A stretch of 64,000 bases of DNA from Agaribacillus sp965228415 (GCA_965228415.1 OZ245814.1:1178001-1242000), one strand, 5' to 3'. Counted from the stretch's first letter, positions 1 to 9,241 are shown. Numbers and translations: made by a program. The notes: a model not told the origin generated them from the letters alone.

Positions 1-669
1 TTTGAAATTGGTTCCGTTAAAGTCAAACACCTCAAAAAACGATTCATCCACAATCCCAAACCCTTCCGGTTCCTGAAATTTTTCAATGGTATTACCCTTA
101 TCATCGATTACATTCACCTGGGCATTCCTTTGGTAAGACATAGCCGTAACTTTTTCCAGGGCGGCTATACCATTTCGAAGCGCCATTGGAAGCGGAGAGA
201 CCACGCCCATGCGGTATTCAACCTGACCTTCAACCTGGCTTACCCTGACAATGCGATAAGTGCGCGCCGCTTTTGAATGGTAGGAATCAAAACTTAATTC
301 ATAGCGAATGACCATAGCTATAATCAAGGTGCAAACAATACCCAGGGTCAGCCCTGAAATATTAACGAATGAATTGGTCTTGTGGGCCCACATTCTTTTA
401 CAGGCAATTTTTAAATAACTTTTCAGCATGATACTATTGATTGGGTTAAGCGACAATTTGTTTCTTAAAATGATTTCAGGCCTGAGAAATCCCATGACCC
501 CCAGGAAAAAGTTTCTTCTGGCTTTTTTCAAACCCAGCAGCTTTACCTCCGCTTCAAATTTTTCCAGTAAATCGCCGGCAATGCCTTCGTACAACTCGGG
601 TGGACAGAACCATTCAAGAAACTTCAGCAACCGGCCGGGTACGTCTGTTTTATGCCTAACTTTTTCCAT
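1..669 (-). CDS. FtsX/MacB-type ABC transporter permease, N-terminal part (runs off left edge)
   Basis: The reading frame is open from an ATG at 669 to the first base of the window (223 codons), so only the N-terminal part is present. The first ~45 residues form a small cytoplasmic 'permease prefix' domain (PELYEGIAGDLLEKFE), as in the full-length paralogues at 2917-5622 and 6035-8746. A membrane helix follows (NSFVNISGLTLGIVCTLIIA), then the start of a MacB-type periplasmic domain (YELSFDSYHSKAARTYRIVR). Family knowledge: such permeases export or extrude lipid-like or peptide substrates with a separate ATPase, and none is encoded here. The start overlaps the 3' end of the PadR gene by 14 bp, so the two are probably co-transcribed and translationally coupled. 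Substrate unknown. Confidence 0.85.
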   Translation of the reverse strand, partial: MEKVRHKTDVPGRLLKFLEWFCPPELYEGIAGDLLEKFEAEVKLLGLKKARRNFFLGVMGFLRPEIILRNKLSLNPINSIMLKSYLKIACKRMWAHKTNSFVNISGLTLGIVCTLIIAMVIRYELSFDSYHSKAARTYRIVRVSQVEGQVEYRMGVVSPLPMALRNGIAALEKVTAMSYQRNAQVNVIDDKGNTIEKFQEPEGFGIVDESFFEVFDFNGTNFK

Positions 670-985
670 AATTCAATTGTGGGATTAACTTCCAAAGGTC
701 AATGCGAACAGCTTTCATAGTGCGTAACATGGTTAATCCGGCATTCGTTATGGTAAATATTCGTTTACGCCTTCCTCCCCTGGCCTTGGTGACACCTCCC
801 ATCTGTGAGGTGACATAACCCTTGTCTTCCAACCGGTATAAGGTCACGTGTACAGCGCTGAGATTGACCTCTCTCCCCACCCGCTCTTTGATCTCTGCAA
901 CAATAGCATTGCCGTAAGCTTCCTCCTGAAGAATGCCAACTATCGTCAACACCAACTCTTCAAATTCGCCAAGGTATTCTTTCAT
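656..985 (-). CDS. PadR family transcriptional regulator
   Basis: 109 residues starting MKEYLGEFEELVLTIVGIL. An open frame continues 26 codons further upstream, but that stretch is AT-rich and contains the promoter, so the ATG at 985 is preferred; it also aligns with the start of the paralogue at 8791-9120. The winged-helix PadR core is clear: EEAYGNAIVAEIKERVG, then VHVTLYRLEDKGYV (recognition helix and start of the wing), then GGRRKRIFTITNAG. PadR proteins are dimeric repressors that often respond to small molecules. Its stop lies inside the start of the permease gene (14 bp overlap), so it probably controls its own operon. It is one of two intact PadR genes and one relic in the first 9 kb, each upstream of an FtsX-type permease. 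Confidence 0.9.
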   Translation of the reverse strand: MKEYLGEFEELVLTIVGILQEEAYGNAIVAEIKERVGREVNLSAVHVTLYRLEDKGYVTSQMGGVTKARGGRRKRIFTITNAGLTMLRTMKAVRIDLWKLIPQLNYGKS

Positions 986-1028
986 TATTTCTATATATTT
1001 TGTTAAACAAATATACTTATTTCTATAT
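985..1028 (-). promoter_or_regulatory. Promoter and possible PadR operator with 12-bp direct repeats
   Basis: On the minus strand TATATTTG (complement of 1008-1015) fits the Bacteroidota -7 element TAnnTTTG, just upstream of the PadR start at 985. The 12-mer TTATTTCTATAT occurs twice on the plus strand, at 985-996 and 1017-1028, 32 bp apart and bracketing that element. Binding by the regulator is inferred from position only. Confidence 0.4.
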
Positions 1029-1151
1029 AAATTGTAAAAGATATATAGTTTTATTTTAAACACACACGCTTACTACTCTTAGTTTACCTTATTATTTATT
1101 TTTACACATACATTTAATGATCGTATCAATTATCATCCAAAATCAATTCGT

Positions 1152-2885
1152 ATGGGGGCCTGTCTAAACTATTTGTTTGAAAAACCGGTTTATAAAATCG
1201 CAGTGGTATCAATGTTAATGTTTGCATGTGATTCCTCGGCGCCTATTCTGGATGATCCTGAATTTACACCATTTATTTTATCGGTAGATGAGCTAAAAAA
1301 CTGGACTTTAGACGCCAATTCGACTGATGAGCGCAACATAGCCACTATCCCGTTGGCTACTCGTTTCAAAGAGACCACCACCCAACTAAACCCTGTTTTA
1401 AGCAATGATGCTAAGCTTATCTATGCTCCTGACGGTATGAACAACTTAGGCAACTACCTGGAAGAACAACCAAAATTCAATTTGTTCAATTTCACACATT
1501 GGGCTTATATTGACAAACTAATTTGGTTTGGCGGCACCGCGGATGAAACAGTGCAAATCCCGGCCGCACCATGGGTCAATGCCGCCCATCAAAACGGTGT
1601 AAAGGTGATTGGCAATATATTTTTTGCCCCTACTGCTTTTGGAGGTAATACAGCCACAGTTAACAATTTTCTGCAAAAAGACGATCAGGGTAAATTTATT
1701 GCAGCCCAAAAATTAAAAGCGATTGTTGAATACTACCAATTTGATGGATGGTTTATTAATATGGAAACCGATACTAATGCCACCAATGGTCAATTGATGT
1801 TGGATTTTGTCAAGGAATTGAAAAGCATTTTGCCTGAAGACAAAGAGGTGATCTGGTATGATGCCATGTTACCGGGAGGTAGCGTAAGGTGGCAAAATGA
1901 ATTGAACGATAACAATATAAAATTTCTTCAGGATAACGGTACGATCGTTTCTGATGGTATATTTATCAATTTTTTCTGGTCGGGAAGTTCAAAGCCCTCT
2001 AATTCGAAAAGCACGGCTATCAACAATGGCAGGAGCGAATTTGACGTCTTTACCGGGATTGATTTATGGCCTGGTCGTAATCAGCAGGTTTTTGAGGTGG
2101 GAGGCAACGCATGGATGGCATCACTTCACGAGGCAGATCGTCCAATCACCTCCATCGCTTTTTTTGCCGCGAATTTGTTATTTGATAACGATAATTACAG
2201 CACTTTTAAAACCAACGAGGAGGAGGTCGGCGAATTTTACAGTGCTGAAAGACATCTGTTTGCGGGAGAGGATCGCAATCCGGCTACCGAAGACGCCAAC
2301 GGGTTCAAAGGTATTGCCAACTGGATTCCAGCCTCCTCGGTAATCACCAGTCTGCCATTTATAACAAACTTCAATACCGGTCACGGAAAAATCTTTGCCA
2401 CCGAAGGCGCTCAATCAGTGGGTAGCTGGCATGACATAGGCAAGCAGGACATTTTGCCTACCTGGCAATTCGCCCATGAGGGTAATAGTAATCTATCCGC
2501 CACCTTTGATTTCACAACAGCTTACAACGGCGGTACTTCGTTAAAAGTAGCTGGTAATCTGGCCGGTGGTACAAACACTACTTTCAAACTTTACAAGACC
2601 AAACTCAATGTATCTGGTCAAACCAAAATTGATATCACCTATAAATTAGATATTGCTGGTGATAGCAACATGCAGGTGGTAATGGGCTTTAGTGACAACC
2701 CTTCCAATTTAGTGGTTTTGGATATTGGCAGCAGCCCCAGTGTCAACTGGAATAGTAAAACCCTGGATTTGAGTAGCCATGGTGGAAAGGAACTGGTTAT
2801 TATAGGACTGCGGTTTTCTTCAGGCACTGCTGTAGATAATTACGGTGTCAATGTGGGCAGACTGGAAATATTTGAGGATCTTTAG
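1152..2885 (+). CDS. Endo-beta-N-acetylglucosaminidase, GH85 family, lipoprotein
   Basis: 577 residues. GH85 enzymes cut the GlcNAc-beta-1,4-GlcNAc core of N-glycans by substrate-assisted catalysis. The catalytic Asn-Glu pair is visible in the (beta/alpha)8 barrel as DGWFINMETD (N203 and E205), with other family landmarks around it: NFTHWAYIDKLIWFGG (~113-128), APWVNAAHQNGVKVIGNIFF (~139-158) and VIWYDAM...WQNELN (~235-255). From about residue 430 to the end is a beta-rich module resembling the carbohydrate-binding or jelly-roll modules of other GH85 proteins. The N-terminus has a hydrophobic stretch ending in LMFAC (Cys26), a plausible lipoprotein signal. It stands alone between divergent PadR/permease modules, with no glycan-uptake (SusCD) genes nearby. 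Likely role: release of host or environmental N-glycans at the cell surface. Confidence 0.9.
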   Translation: MGACLNYLFEKPVYKIAVVSMLMFACDSSAPILDDPEFTPFILSVDELKNWTLDANSTDERNIATIPLATRFKETTTQLNPVLSNDAKLIYAPDGMNNLGNYLEEQPKFNLFNFTHWAYIDKLIWFGGTADETVQIPAAPWVNAAHQNGVKVIGNIFFAPTAFGGNTATVNNFLQKDDQGKFIAAQKLKAIVEYYQFDGWFINMETDTNATNGQLMLDFVKELKSILPEDKEVIWYDAMLPGGSVRWQNELNDNNIKFLQDNGTIVSDGIFINFFWSGSSKPSNSKSTAINNGRSEFDVFTGIDLWPGRNQQVFEVGGNAWMASLHEADRPITSIAFFAANLLFDNDNYSTFKTNEEEVGEFYSAERHLFAGEDRNPATEDANGFKGIANWIPASSVITSLPFITNFNTGHGKIFATEGAQSVGSWHDIGKQDILPTWQFAHEGNSNLSATFDFTTAYNGGTSLKVAGNLAGGTNTTFKLYKTKLNVSGQTKIDITYKLDIAGDSNMQVVMGFSDNPSNLVVLDIGSSPSVNWNSKTLDLSSHGGKELVIIGLRFSSGTAVDNYGVNVGRLEIFEDL

Positions 2886-2916
2886 GTTTTGGTTCTTAGT
2901 TAAGAAACAGAGCTAG

Positions 2917-5622
2917 TTATTCACCTCGCAACGAATCAGCCGGATTAACCAAAGCTGCTTTTAAGGACTGAAACAAAACAGCTATCGTAGCTACCAATGC
3001 CACCATAATCAGGGGAAGTATAAACATCCATAAACCAATATCAACTTTAAAGGCATAACCTGAAAGCCATTTTTCGGCAACTAAATAGGTGATTGGCAGT
3101 GCAATTAAACCGGATATTAAAATTAAATTCATCAGATTTTTAGGTATCAATATCAGCATCTGCATTATGGTAGCACCAAGCACCTTGCGAATACTCATTT
3201 CCTTTGTTTTTTGCACAGCCATATAAGACCCTAATCCAAACAAGCCCAAAGCAGCTATAAAGATCGCCAATCCAGCAAACAACAGGCATATTCGACCGAA
3301 TTTAAAATCGGCCTGATATTGCCTGTTAAAGTACTCATCCAGAAAAAAGTAATTATAGGGGTCATGAGGAAAGAAATCATTGAATTGTTTTCCCACGGCT
3401 TCAATGGTTTCTTTTATATTGGCAGTGTTAACATTGAAGGTAAAGTAAGTCCCGGAATAATAATCAGGATAGAGAAACATGATCGGATCAAGATTATTTT
3501 TCAAGGATTGCTGATGATAGTCATCCGTAACTCCTATGACTTCCCCGACTCTGTCCTCACCAAATAGCGAAAATATAATTTTCTCGTTCACAATTTTTTG
3601 AATGTCCAAATAACCTAATTTTTTTGCCGCTGATTTGTTAACCATAATCCGATGCAAGACTTCTTGCTCCCTAAGGCCAAAAGAGGTACGGTCATTAGGC
3701 GTGAAGTTTCTGCCAGCCAGTAAACCTATCCTGTAGGTTGCTAAAAAATCTTGATCGACAGTTAACTGGCTGCACACAACCGACTGTTCATTTACTTCAT
3801 TAAATTTTCTGACCATATTTGTCCAGAGTATTCGCTTGCCTGGTATCGCATTAGTAACTGTAGCCATGTTAATGGTAGGAATTCGAAGCAATTTATTTTT
3901 AAAAACCTCTATCTTGCTGGTAATGATTGAATCGACCACTTGTGGTGCATTAACAATCAAACTGTGTTGAGCGTCATATCCCAATTCTTTATTTTTCATA
4001 AAAGAGAATTGGCTGTACAATACGAAGGTGCCCGCTATTAAGCCAATAGATACAGTAATTTGAGTTATTACCAGAATCTTTCGCAAAAGTACACCACGGC
4101 CGGTTTGAAGAAATCTGCTTTTCAATATATTGACCGGCTTGAAGCTTGATAAAACCAAAGCCGGATATATGCCAGCCAGCAAGGCTCCTGATAAAAAAAT
4201 GGCCAGCAAGATAAACCAGGTGTTTAATTCAGTCCATAAGGAAACTGACAATATATTCAATCCTACCAGATTGTTAAAAGAATTCATTGATAAACTTACC
4301 AGGACAACAGCCAACGCAATGCTAACAAAATTAATCATCAGCGATTCCATCAGAAATTGTCCTATCAGCGTACTTCTGCGACTTCCAGCTATCTTTCTTA
4401 ATCCTACTTCTTTAGCCCTTTCCGCTGACCTCGCAGTAGATAAATTAATAAAATTGATCAGGGCGATGATGATGACAAATCCGGCAATAATAATCAAAAA
4501 ATACAAAGTTTGATCGCTATTGTTGGCCGATATCTCTCGATGAAGGTGTGATTTAAGGTGTATATCTTTGACCGGCTGAAGGCCGAATTTCGATTCAACG
4601 CCTAAGTTATTTATGGCTTCGCTAGCGTATTTTTTGGCAAATACGGGAAATTTGGCCTCCAATTCTTCCGGGTCCGTGCCTGGCTTAAGCTTTACATAAT
4701 TGTAAAAATCCGGCCATTCCCAGATGTTATCCAGCCCGTTTCCTAAAGTTGAGAACGAAACTAAAATATTGAAATTTAAATGGGTATTTTGAGGGAGGTC
4801 ATCAAATACGCCTGTAACTTTTATCTGCTCCTGATTATTCACCATGATAAATTTATCGAGAGGATCTTCATCGCCAAAGAAACGACGGGCCACGCTTGCC
4901 GATAGAATAACTGACATGGGATCTTTCAGTGCCGTATCAGGATTTCCACGGATAAGCGGAATATCAAACAGGTCAAAAATAGTACCATCAGCAATATACA
5001 CTTTATCATCATTGGCATTGGATTTTACCACAACACCACTTTCTTTGGTATAGGATAAAACGAATGCCGTCCACCTGACGGTCTTGTCTACTACTCTGGC
5101 ATAATTTTCTACCTCAGGAAAATCGGATTGCATGGCTGAGGCGACGGCAGGATAGTTTGTTGCCGCAGTGCCCGGTCCTTTATCCTCGGGAATCCAGGTC
5201 AAAGTGACTCTATACAGATCATCAATATTTTGGTGATACTGATCATAACTGGATTCAAACTTTATATACTGTGTAATAAGAAGATAGGCACTTATGCCAA
5301 TGGTCAGTCCAGCTATGTTGATCAAAGAAAAAAGCTTGTTTTTTGAAAAAATCCTCAGTGCGATTTTAAAGTGGTTATAAAACATATCACAATGGTTAAT
5401 ATTATGTAAAATAATAAGCCTCTTCATGAGGGGAAATCTTAAAAATCCAAGCATATCTATTACATACAGTAACTTTGCGATCGCCGGTTTATTTTTTTTC
5501 AAACGACCTTCAAAGGCTTCATGCAAATCACCCTGGATCTCCTCAAGGTAATGTGGATTACATAGTCTTTTTAAGATCCAACCAGGCCATTGGGGCCGAT
5601 TTGATTTATTGGAGTTGACCAT
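2917..5622 (-). CDS. FtsX/MacB-type ABC transporter permease, two permease domains
   Basis: 901 residues. Order: N-terminal permease-prefix domain (CNPHYLEEIQGDLHEAFEGR, ~20-50), helix 1 at the start of the first FtsX unit (NKLFSLINIAGLTIGISAYLL), MacB-like periplasmic domain (~115-350), three-helix FtsX core (FINLSTARSAERAKEVGLRK), a second helix and periplasmic domain (ILVITQITVSIGLIAG onwards), and the C-terminal FtsX core (GLGSYMAVQKTKEMSIRKVLGA) ending NPADSLRGE. This is the usual length and double-unit plan of Bacteroidota permeases that probably pair with a MacB/LolD-like ATPase encoded elsewhere. The gene at 6035-8746 is a close paralogue (same first six residues and the same NPADSLR ending), indicating tandem duplication. 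The PadR gene that should precede it survives only as a relic at 5664-5910. Substrate unknown. Confidence 0.9.
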   Translation of the reverse strand: MVNSNKSNRPQWPGWILKRLCNPHYLEEIQGDLHEAFEGRLKKNKPAIAKLLYVIDMLGFLRFPLMKRLIILHNINHCDMFYNHFKIALRIFSKNKLFSLINIAGLTIGISAYLLITQYIKFESSYDQYHQNIDDLYRVTLTWIPEDKGPGTAATNYPAVASAMQSDFPEVENYARVVDKTVRWTAFVLSYTKESGVVVKSNANDDKVYIADGTIFDLFDIPLIRGNPDTALKDPMSVILSASVARRFFGDEDPLDKFIMVNNQEQIKVTGVFDDLPQNTHLNFNILVSFSTLGNGLDNIWEWPDFYNYVKLKPGTDPEELEAKFPVFAKKYASEAINNLGVESKFGLQPVKDIHLKSHLHREISANNSDQTLYFLIIIAGFVIIIALINFINLSTARSAERAKEVGLRKIAGSRRSTLIGQFLMESLMINFVSIALAVVLVSLSMNSFNNLVGLNILSVSLWTELNTWFILLAIFLSGALLAGIYPALVLSSFKPVNILKSRFLQTGRGVLLRKILVITQITVSIGLIAGTFVLYSQFSFMKNKELGYDAQHSLIVNAPQVVDSIITSKIEVFKNKLLRIPTINMATVTNAIPGKRILWTNMVRKFNEVNEQSVVCSQLTVDQDFLATYRIGLLAGRNFTPNDRTSFGLREQEVLHRIMVNKSAAKKLGYLDIQKIVNEKIIFSLFGEDRVGEVIGVTDDYHQQSLKNNLDPIMFLYPDYYSGTYFTFNVNTANIKETIEAVGKQFNDFFPHDPYNYFFLDEYFNRQYQADFKFGRICLLFAGLAIFIAALGLFGLGSYMAVQKTKEMSIRKVLGATIMQMLILIPKNLMNLILISGLIALPITYLVAEKWLSGYAFKVDIGLWMFILPLIMVALVATIAVLFQSLKAALVNPADSLRGE

Positions 5623-5663
5623 TTTAATTGATAGATATTTTTACAATACCAGTGAAGTTGCCG

Positions 5664-5910
5664 TTACTTGCTCAACACTACTTTAGCAATAGAAGGCCAC
5701 ATATTTTCTCTCATTTTTCTTTTCAACCGCCTTTTTTCCATAATTGGTTAAACAAAAAACCTTTTCCTGCTCGCTTTGCCCAGGCCCCAGCCAAATGTGA
5801 CTGCAGAGATCCTTTATTTTCCAAGCGATATAAAGCCGAGCGGACAACCCCCAACATTATCATCTCTTCACGCTCTCCCTCATATATACCCTTCAAAATT
5901 TATACAACCT
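5664..5910 (-). pseudogene. Degenerate PadR family regulator
   Basis: Read on the minus strand, this stretch repeats the PadR gene at 8791-9120 in broken form. Recognisable pieces are GVVRSALYRLENKG and LQSHLAGA (intact copy: GAVHSALHRLEKKG, LQSHLAGA), then after a short deletion and frame changes YGKKAVEKK, and MRENMWPSIAKVVLS before a stop at 5664-5666 (intact copy: RENMWLSIPKVVWAR). The first ~40 codons, the N-terminal helix region, are mostly missing, and at least one frameshift follows WKKG. It occupies the position expected of the regulator, about 41 bp upstream of the permease starting at 5622. The decay suggests that permease is no longer under its own repressor. Confidence 0.75.
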
Positions 5911-5927
5911 AGTATTACTTAAATGTA
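5911..5927 (-). promoter_or_regulatory. Conserved PadR promoter/operator block of the relic regulator
   Basis: The plus-strand block AGTATTACTTAAATGTA matches 16 of 17 bases of 9135-9151 upstream of the intact PadR gene. It contains the odd palindrome AGTA-n-TACT. On the minus strand TACATTTA resembles the TAnnTTTG -7 element. Its conservation next to a dead gene suggests the promoter still drives the downstream permease. Confidence 0.45.
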
Positions 5928-6034
5928 CAAAAAATAGCTAATGGGGTCTAAGAAAATCAAATTTTAAAATAACCAAATTTAACTTTAGCTCTTGATGGTA
6001 TTTTAAGTAAAAAAAGAGTATACATCCAGGTTCA

Positions 6035-8746
6035 TTATTCATTCCGTAACGAATCAGCCGGATTAACCAGGGCAGCCTTTAAAGACTGAAACAACACCGA
6101 CATCATGGCGACCAGTGCCACCATGAGTAATGGAAACATGAACATCCATAAACTGAGATCAACCTGAAATGCATAACCCGACAACCACTTCTGCGTCACT
6201 AAATATGCCGTCGGTAATGCAATCAGGCTGGCGATCAAGATCAATTTCAACAGGTCCTTAGGTATCAATATCAGCATTTGCATTGTGTTGGCACCCAGTA
6301 CTTTACGAACGCTGATTTCCTTGGTACGCTGGAGTGCCATATAAGACCCTAACCCAAACAAACCTAATACAGCTATGAAAATCGCCAATCCAGAAAACCA
6401 AAAACATATTTTCGCAAATTGATTGTCGGCCTGGTATTGCCGGTTAAAGTATTCATCCAGGAAAAAGTATTTATAGGGATCGTGCGGAAAGAAATCGTTG
6501 AATTGCGCTTCCACAGCCTCAATAGTCTCCTTTAAATTCGTTGTATTCACATTAAGGGTGAGATACATGGCAAAATAATTATCCGGATAAATAAATATGA
6601 TGGGATCGATATTGTGTTGCAAAGACTGCTGGTGATAATCATCTACCACTCCTATGATTTCACCAGTCCGGTCTTTGGGGCCGATCTTAAATATAATTTT
6701 TTCATTCAATACATCCTCTATTCCGGTAAATCCTAACTTTTTAGCGGCAGCTCTGTTGACCAATACTTTATGAGATTGCTGACTTTCTGCTTGTGGGTTA
6801 AAATAAGGAGACCTGTCAGCCTCAGTAAAATTTCTACCTGCCAATAAGGCTATTTTGTAGGTAGGCAAGAAGTCCTGATCAATGGTTAGCTGATAACATA
6901 ACACCGATATTTCCTTTTCGTCATTTAGCTTTCGTGTCCCGTTTCTCCAGATAATTCGTTTACCCGGGATTGCACTTGAGGCGGCGACAGCGTTGATATT
7001 CGGATTGCGCAATAGTTCATTTTTAAAAACCTCAATTTTGCTGGTAATCGTCGAATCTGTGACGATGGGTGCATTCACAATCAGACTATGTTCAACGTCA
7101 TAGCCAAGATCCTGACTTTGCATGAAAGTGAACTGCTTATACAAAATAAAGGTACCGGCTATTAAGCCAATAGATACGATAAATTGCGTAATGACCAGGA
7201 TTCTGCGCAGCAGTGCTCCACTACCGGATTTGTGAAATTTTCCTTTTAACACATACACCGGCTTAAAGCCCGATAATACCAACGCCGGGTAAATACCGGC
7301 CAACAGCCCACCGGATAAAAATACCAGTAACAAGGTCAGCCATATATTTGGATCCGTCCAAAGCGACAAGGACAACACATTAAGTCCCACCAGGTCGTTA
7401 AAAGGCCCCATTAGCAAGCTGATTAGGCCAACAGCAACCACAACGCTGATTAGGTTAATCATCAGCGACTCCATTAGAAATTGTACGATCAAAGCTCCTC
7501 TGCGGCCACCCACAACTTTTCTTAATCCCACTTCTTTCGCTCTTTCAACAGATTTTGCTGTCGATAGGTTAATAAAATTAATCAAGGCAATAACGATCAC
7601 AAATCCTGCAATGATCATCAGGAAATGCAATGTTTGGTCACTGCTATTGGCAGATATTTCATGGTTAAGCTGCGATTTAAGGTGAATATCTTTCACCGGT
7701 TGCAGGCCAAAGCTCGCTTCAAATCCATGCTCCTTCATCACCTCACCCAGGTATTTTTTGACAAATGCCGGGAATTTGGCCTCCACTTCCTGCGGGTTGG
7801 TTCCCGGCCTTAGCTTCACATAATTGTAAAACTCCGGCCATATCCAGGTATTATCAGTCCAGTCACCCAAAGTTGAGAAAGATGCCAAAATATCGAAGTT
7901 CAAATGGGTGTTTTGCGGAAGGTCCTTAAATACACCGGTAACCTTAACAGGTTGCTCATTATTAACCATGAGGGTCTTACCAAGTGGATCTTCCTCACCG
8001 AAAAACCGGCCGGCCAGGCGCTCGGACATGACCACGGTTAAAGGTTCCTTTAGTGCCGTGGCTGGGTTTCCATGGACAAGTGGAATATCAAACAACTCAA
8101 AAATAGAGCCATCGGCAATAAACATCTTATTATCGTTAGCATTGGATTTAACCACAATGCCATTTTCGTTGGTATAAGATAAAACGAATGTACCCCACAT
8201 TACCGTCTTATCAACCACACGGGCGTAATTCTCTACCTCCGGGAAGTCTGCTTTCATGGAAGAAGCTACGGCGGGATGATTGGTGGCATCCGTATAAAAT
8301 CCCTTAGACCCATAATCCCAGGTCAAGGTTACCCGGTACAGATCATCTATATCGGGATGATATTTGTCATAGCCGGACTCGAATTTCACGTATTGTGTAA
8401 TGAGCACATAGGCGGTAATGCCAATTGTTAGTCCGACCACATTGATCAGGGAGAAAAGCTTGTTTTTCGAAAAGATCCTGAGCGCGATTTTAAGGTGATT
8501 GTAAAGCATATGGATACGAATGAAATTGTACGGAGAGGTAAACCTTTTAATGAGGGAATATCTTAAAAAGCCAAGCACATCCAGGAAATACAGCCACCTG
8601 ACTACCTGGGGCCTATGCACTTTTAATCTATCTTCGTAGGCTTCATACAGATCGCCCTGGATCTCTTCAAGGTAATGAGGATTACATAACCTTTTCAGGA
8701 TCCAACCAGGCCATTGAGGCTGATTTGATTTATTTGAGTTGACCAT
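6035..8746 (-). CDS. FtsX/MacB-type ABC transporter permease, paralogue
   Basis: 903 residues with the same architecture as the gene at 2917-5622: permease-prefix domain (CNPHYLEEIQGDLYEAYEDR), first FtsX unit (NKLFSLINVVGLTIGITAYV; FINLSTAKSVERAKEVGLRK), MacB-type periplasmic domains, and second FtsX unit (GLGSYMALQRTKEISVRKVLGA) ending NPADSLRNE. The two proteins are alike along their whole length, including loop sequences, so the duplication is fairly recent. It lies 44 bp downstream of an intact PadR gene and is probably co-transcribed with it. No ATPase is encoded nearby; a separately encoded MacB/LolD-like ATPase would be needed. The function in export or envelope maintenance is inferred from the family only. 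Confidence 0.9.
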   Translation of the reverse strand: MVNSNKSNQPQWPGWILKRLCNPHYLEEIQGDLYEAYEDRLKVHRPQVVRWLYFLDVLGFLRYSLIKRFTSPYNFIRIHMLYNHLKIALRIFSKNKLFSLINVVGLTIGITAYVLITQYVKFESGYDKYHPDIDDLYRVTLTWDYGSKGFYTDATNHPAVASSMKADFPEVENYARVVDKTVMWGTFVLSYTNENGIVVKSNANDNKMFIADGSIFELFDIPLVHGNPATALKEPLTVVMSERLAGRFFGEEDPLGKTLMVNNEQPVKVTGVFKDLPQNTHLNFDILASFSTLGDWTDNTWIWPEFYNYVKLRPGTNPQEVEAKFPAFVKKYLGEVMKEHGFEASFGLQPVKDIHLKSQLNHEISANSSDQTLHFLMIIAGFVIVIALINFINLSTAKSVERAKEVGLRKVVGGRRGALIVQFLMESLMINLISVVVAVGLISLLMGPFNDLVGLNVLSLSLWTDPNIWLTLLLVFLSGGLLAGIYPALVLSGFKPVYVLKGKFHKSGSGALLRRILVITQFIVSIGLIAGTFILYKQFTFMQSQDLGYDVEHSLIVNAPIVTDSTITSKIEVFKNELLRNPNINAVAASSAIPGKRIIWRNGTRKLNDEKEISVLCYQLTIDQDFLPTYKIALLAGRNFTEADRSPYFNPQAESQQSHKVLVNRAAAKKLGFTGIEDVLNEKIIFKIGPKDRTGEIIGVVDDYHQQSLQHNIDPIIFIYPDNYFAMYLTLNVNTTNLKETIEAVEAQFNDFFPHDPYKYFFLDEYFNRQYQADNQFAKICFWFSGLAIFIAVLGLFGLGSYMALQRTKEISVRKVLGANTMQMLILIPKDLLKLILIASLIALPTAYLVTQKWLSGYAFQVDLSLWMFMFPLLMVALVAMMSVLFQSLKAALVNPADSLRNE

Positions 8747-8790
8747 TTCTTAATTTGACGGATACCCCTACCGTATCCTCGTAATTGCGG

Positions 8791-9120
8791 TTACCTTGCC
8801 CATACCACCTTGGGGATCGACAGCCACATATTCTCTCTTACCCTCCTTTTCTCTTCGACTGCTTTCTTCCCATAATTAGTTAACAGAAAAAACCTCCTCC
8901 GCTTTCCACCTCTTTTCGTAGTAGCTCCGGCAAGGTGTGATTGCAAAAACCCCTTTTTTTCCAGGCGGTGCAAAGCTGAGTGAACAGCGCCTAAACTTAC
9001 AATCCGACCGGTTTGATGTTGAATTTCGCGGCTGATAGCATAGCCGTAGGCTTTATCGTCCAATATAGCCACCGCCAATATCACAATTTCCTCGAATTCT
9101 CCAAGATTTAGACCTTTCAT
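8791..9120 (-). CDS. PadR family transcriptional regulator
   Basis: 109 residues, MKGLNLGEFEEIVILAVAIL at the start, matching the paralogue at 656-985 in length and domain order. Winged-helix parts: DKAYGYAISREIQHQTG, GAVHSALHRLEKKG (recognition helix) and GGKRRRFFLLTNYGKKAVEE (wing and dimerisation helix). It ends 44 bp before the start of the permease at 8746 and is the likely repressor of that gene and of itself. A conserved palindromic block lies 15-31 bp upstream of its start codon. Confidence 0.92.
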   Translation of the reverse strand: MKGLNLGEFEEIVILAVAILDDKAYGYAISREIQHQTGRIVSLGAVHSALHRLEKKGFLQSHLAGATTKRGGKRRRFFLLTNYGKKAVEEKRRVRENMWLSIPKVVWAR

Positions 9121-9134
9121 AGACTTTTCTAAAC

Positions 9135-9151
9135 AGTAATACTTAAATGTA
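9135..9151 (-). promoter_or_regulatory. Candidate PadR operator overlapping promoter
   Basis: AGTAATACTTAAATGTA on the plus strand contains the odd palindrome AGTA-A-TACT and, on the minus strand, the -7-like TACATTTA. It is nearly identical to 5911-5927. The third module shares the looser pattern TAAGTATnnnTGTTTA on the minus strand upstream of the start at 985. Confidence 0.45.
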
Positions 9152-9241
9152 TAAAAAATATTTCACAAGAACTAATAAAATGAAAGTAAACTAAAAATCC
9201 TGGTAGAATGGCTTAATACGCAAGAAACTGTCGCCAGATCC

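Noticed and set aside
5628..5912. 94-codon open frame on the plus strand
   Set aside because: It is antisense to the PadR relic, which explains the sequence better.
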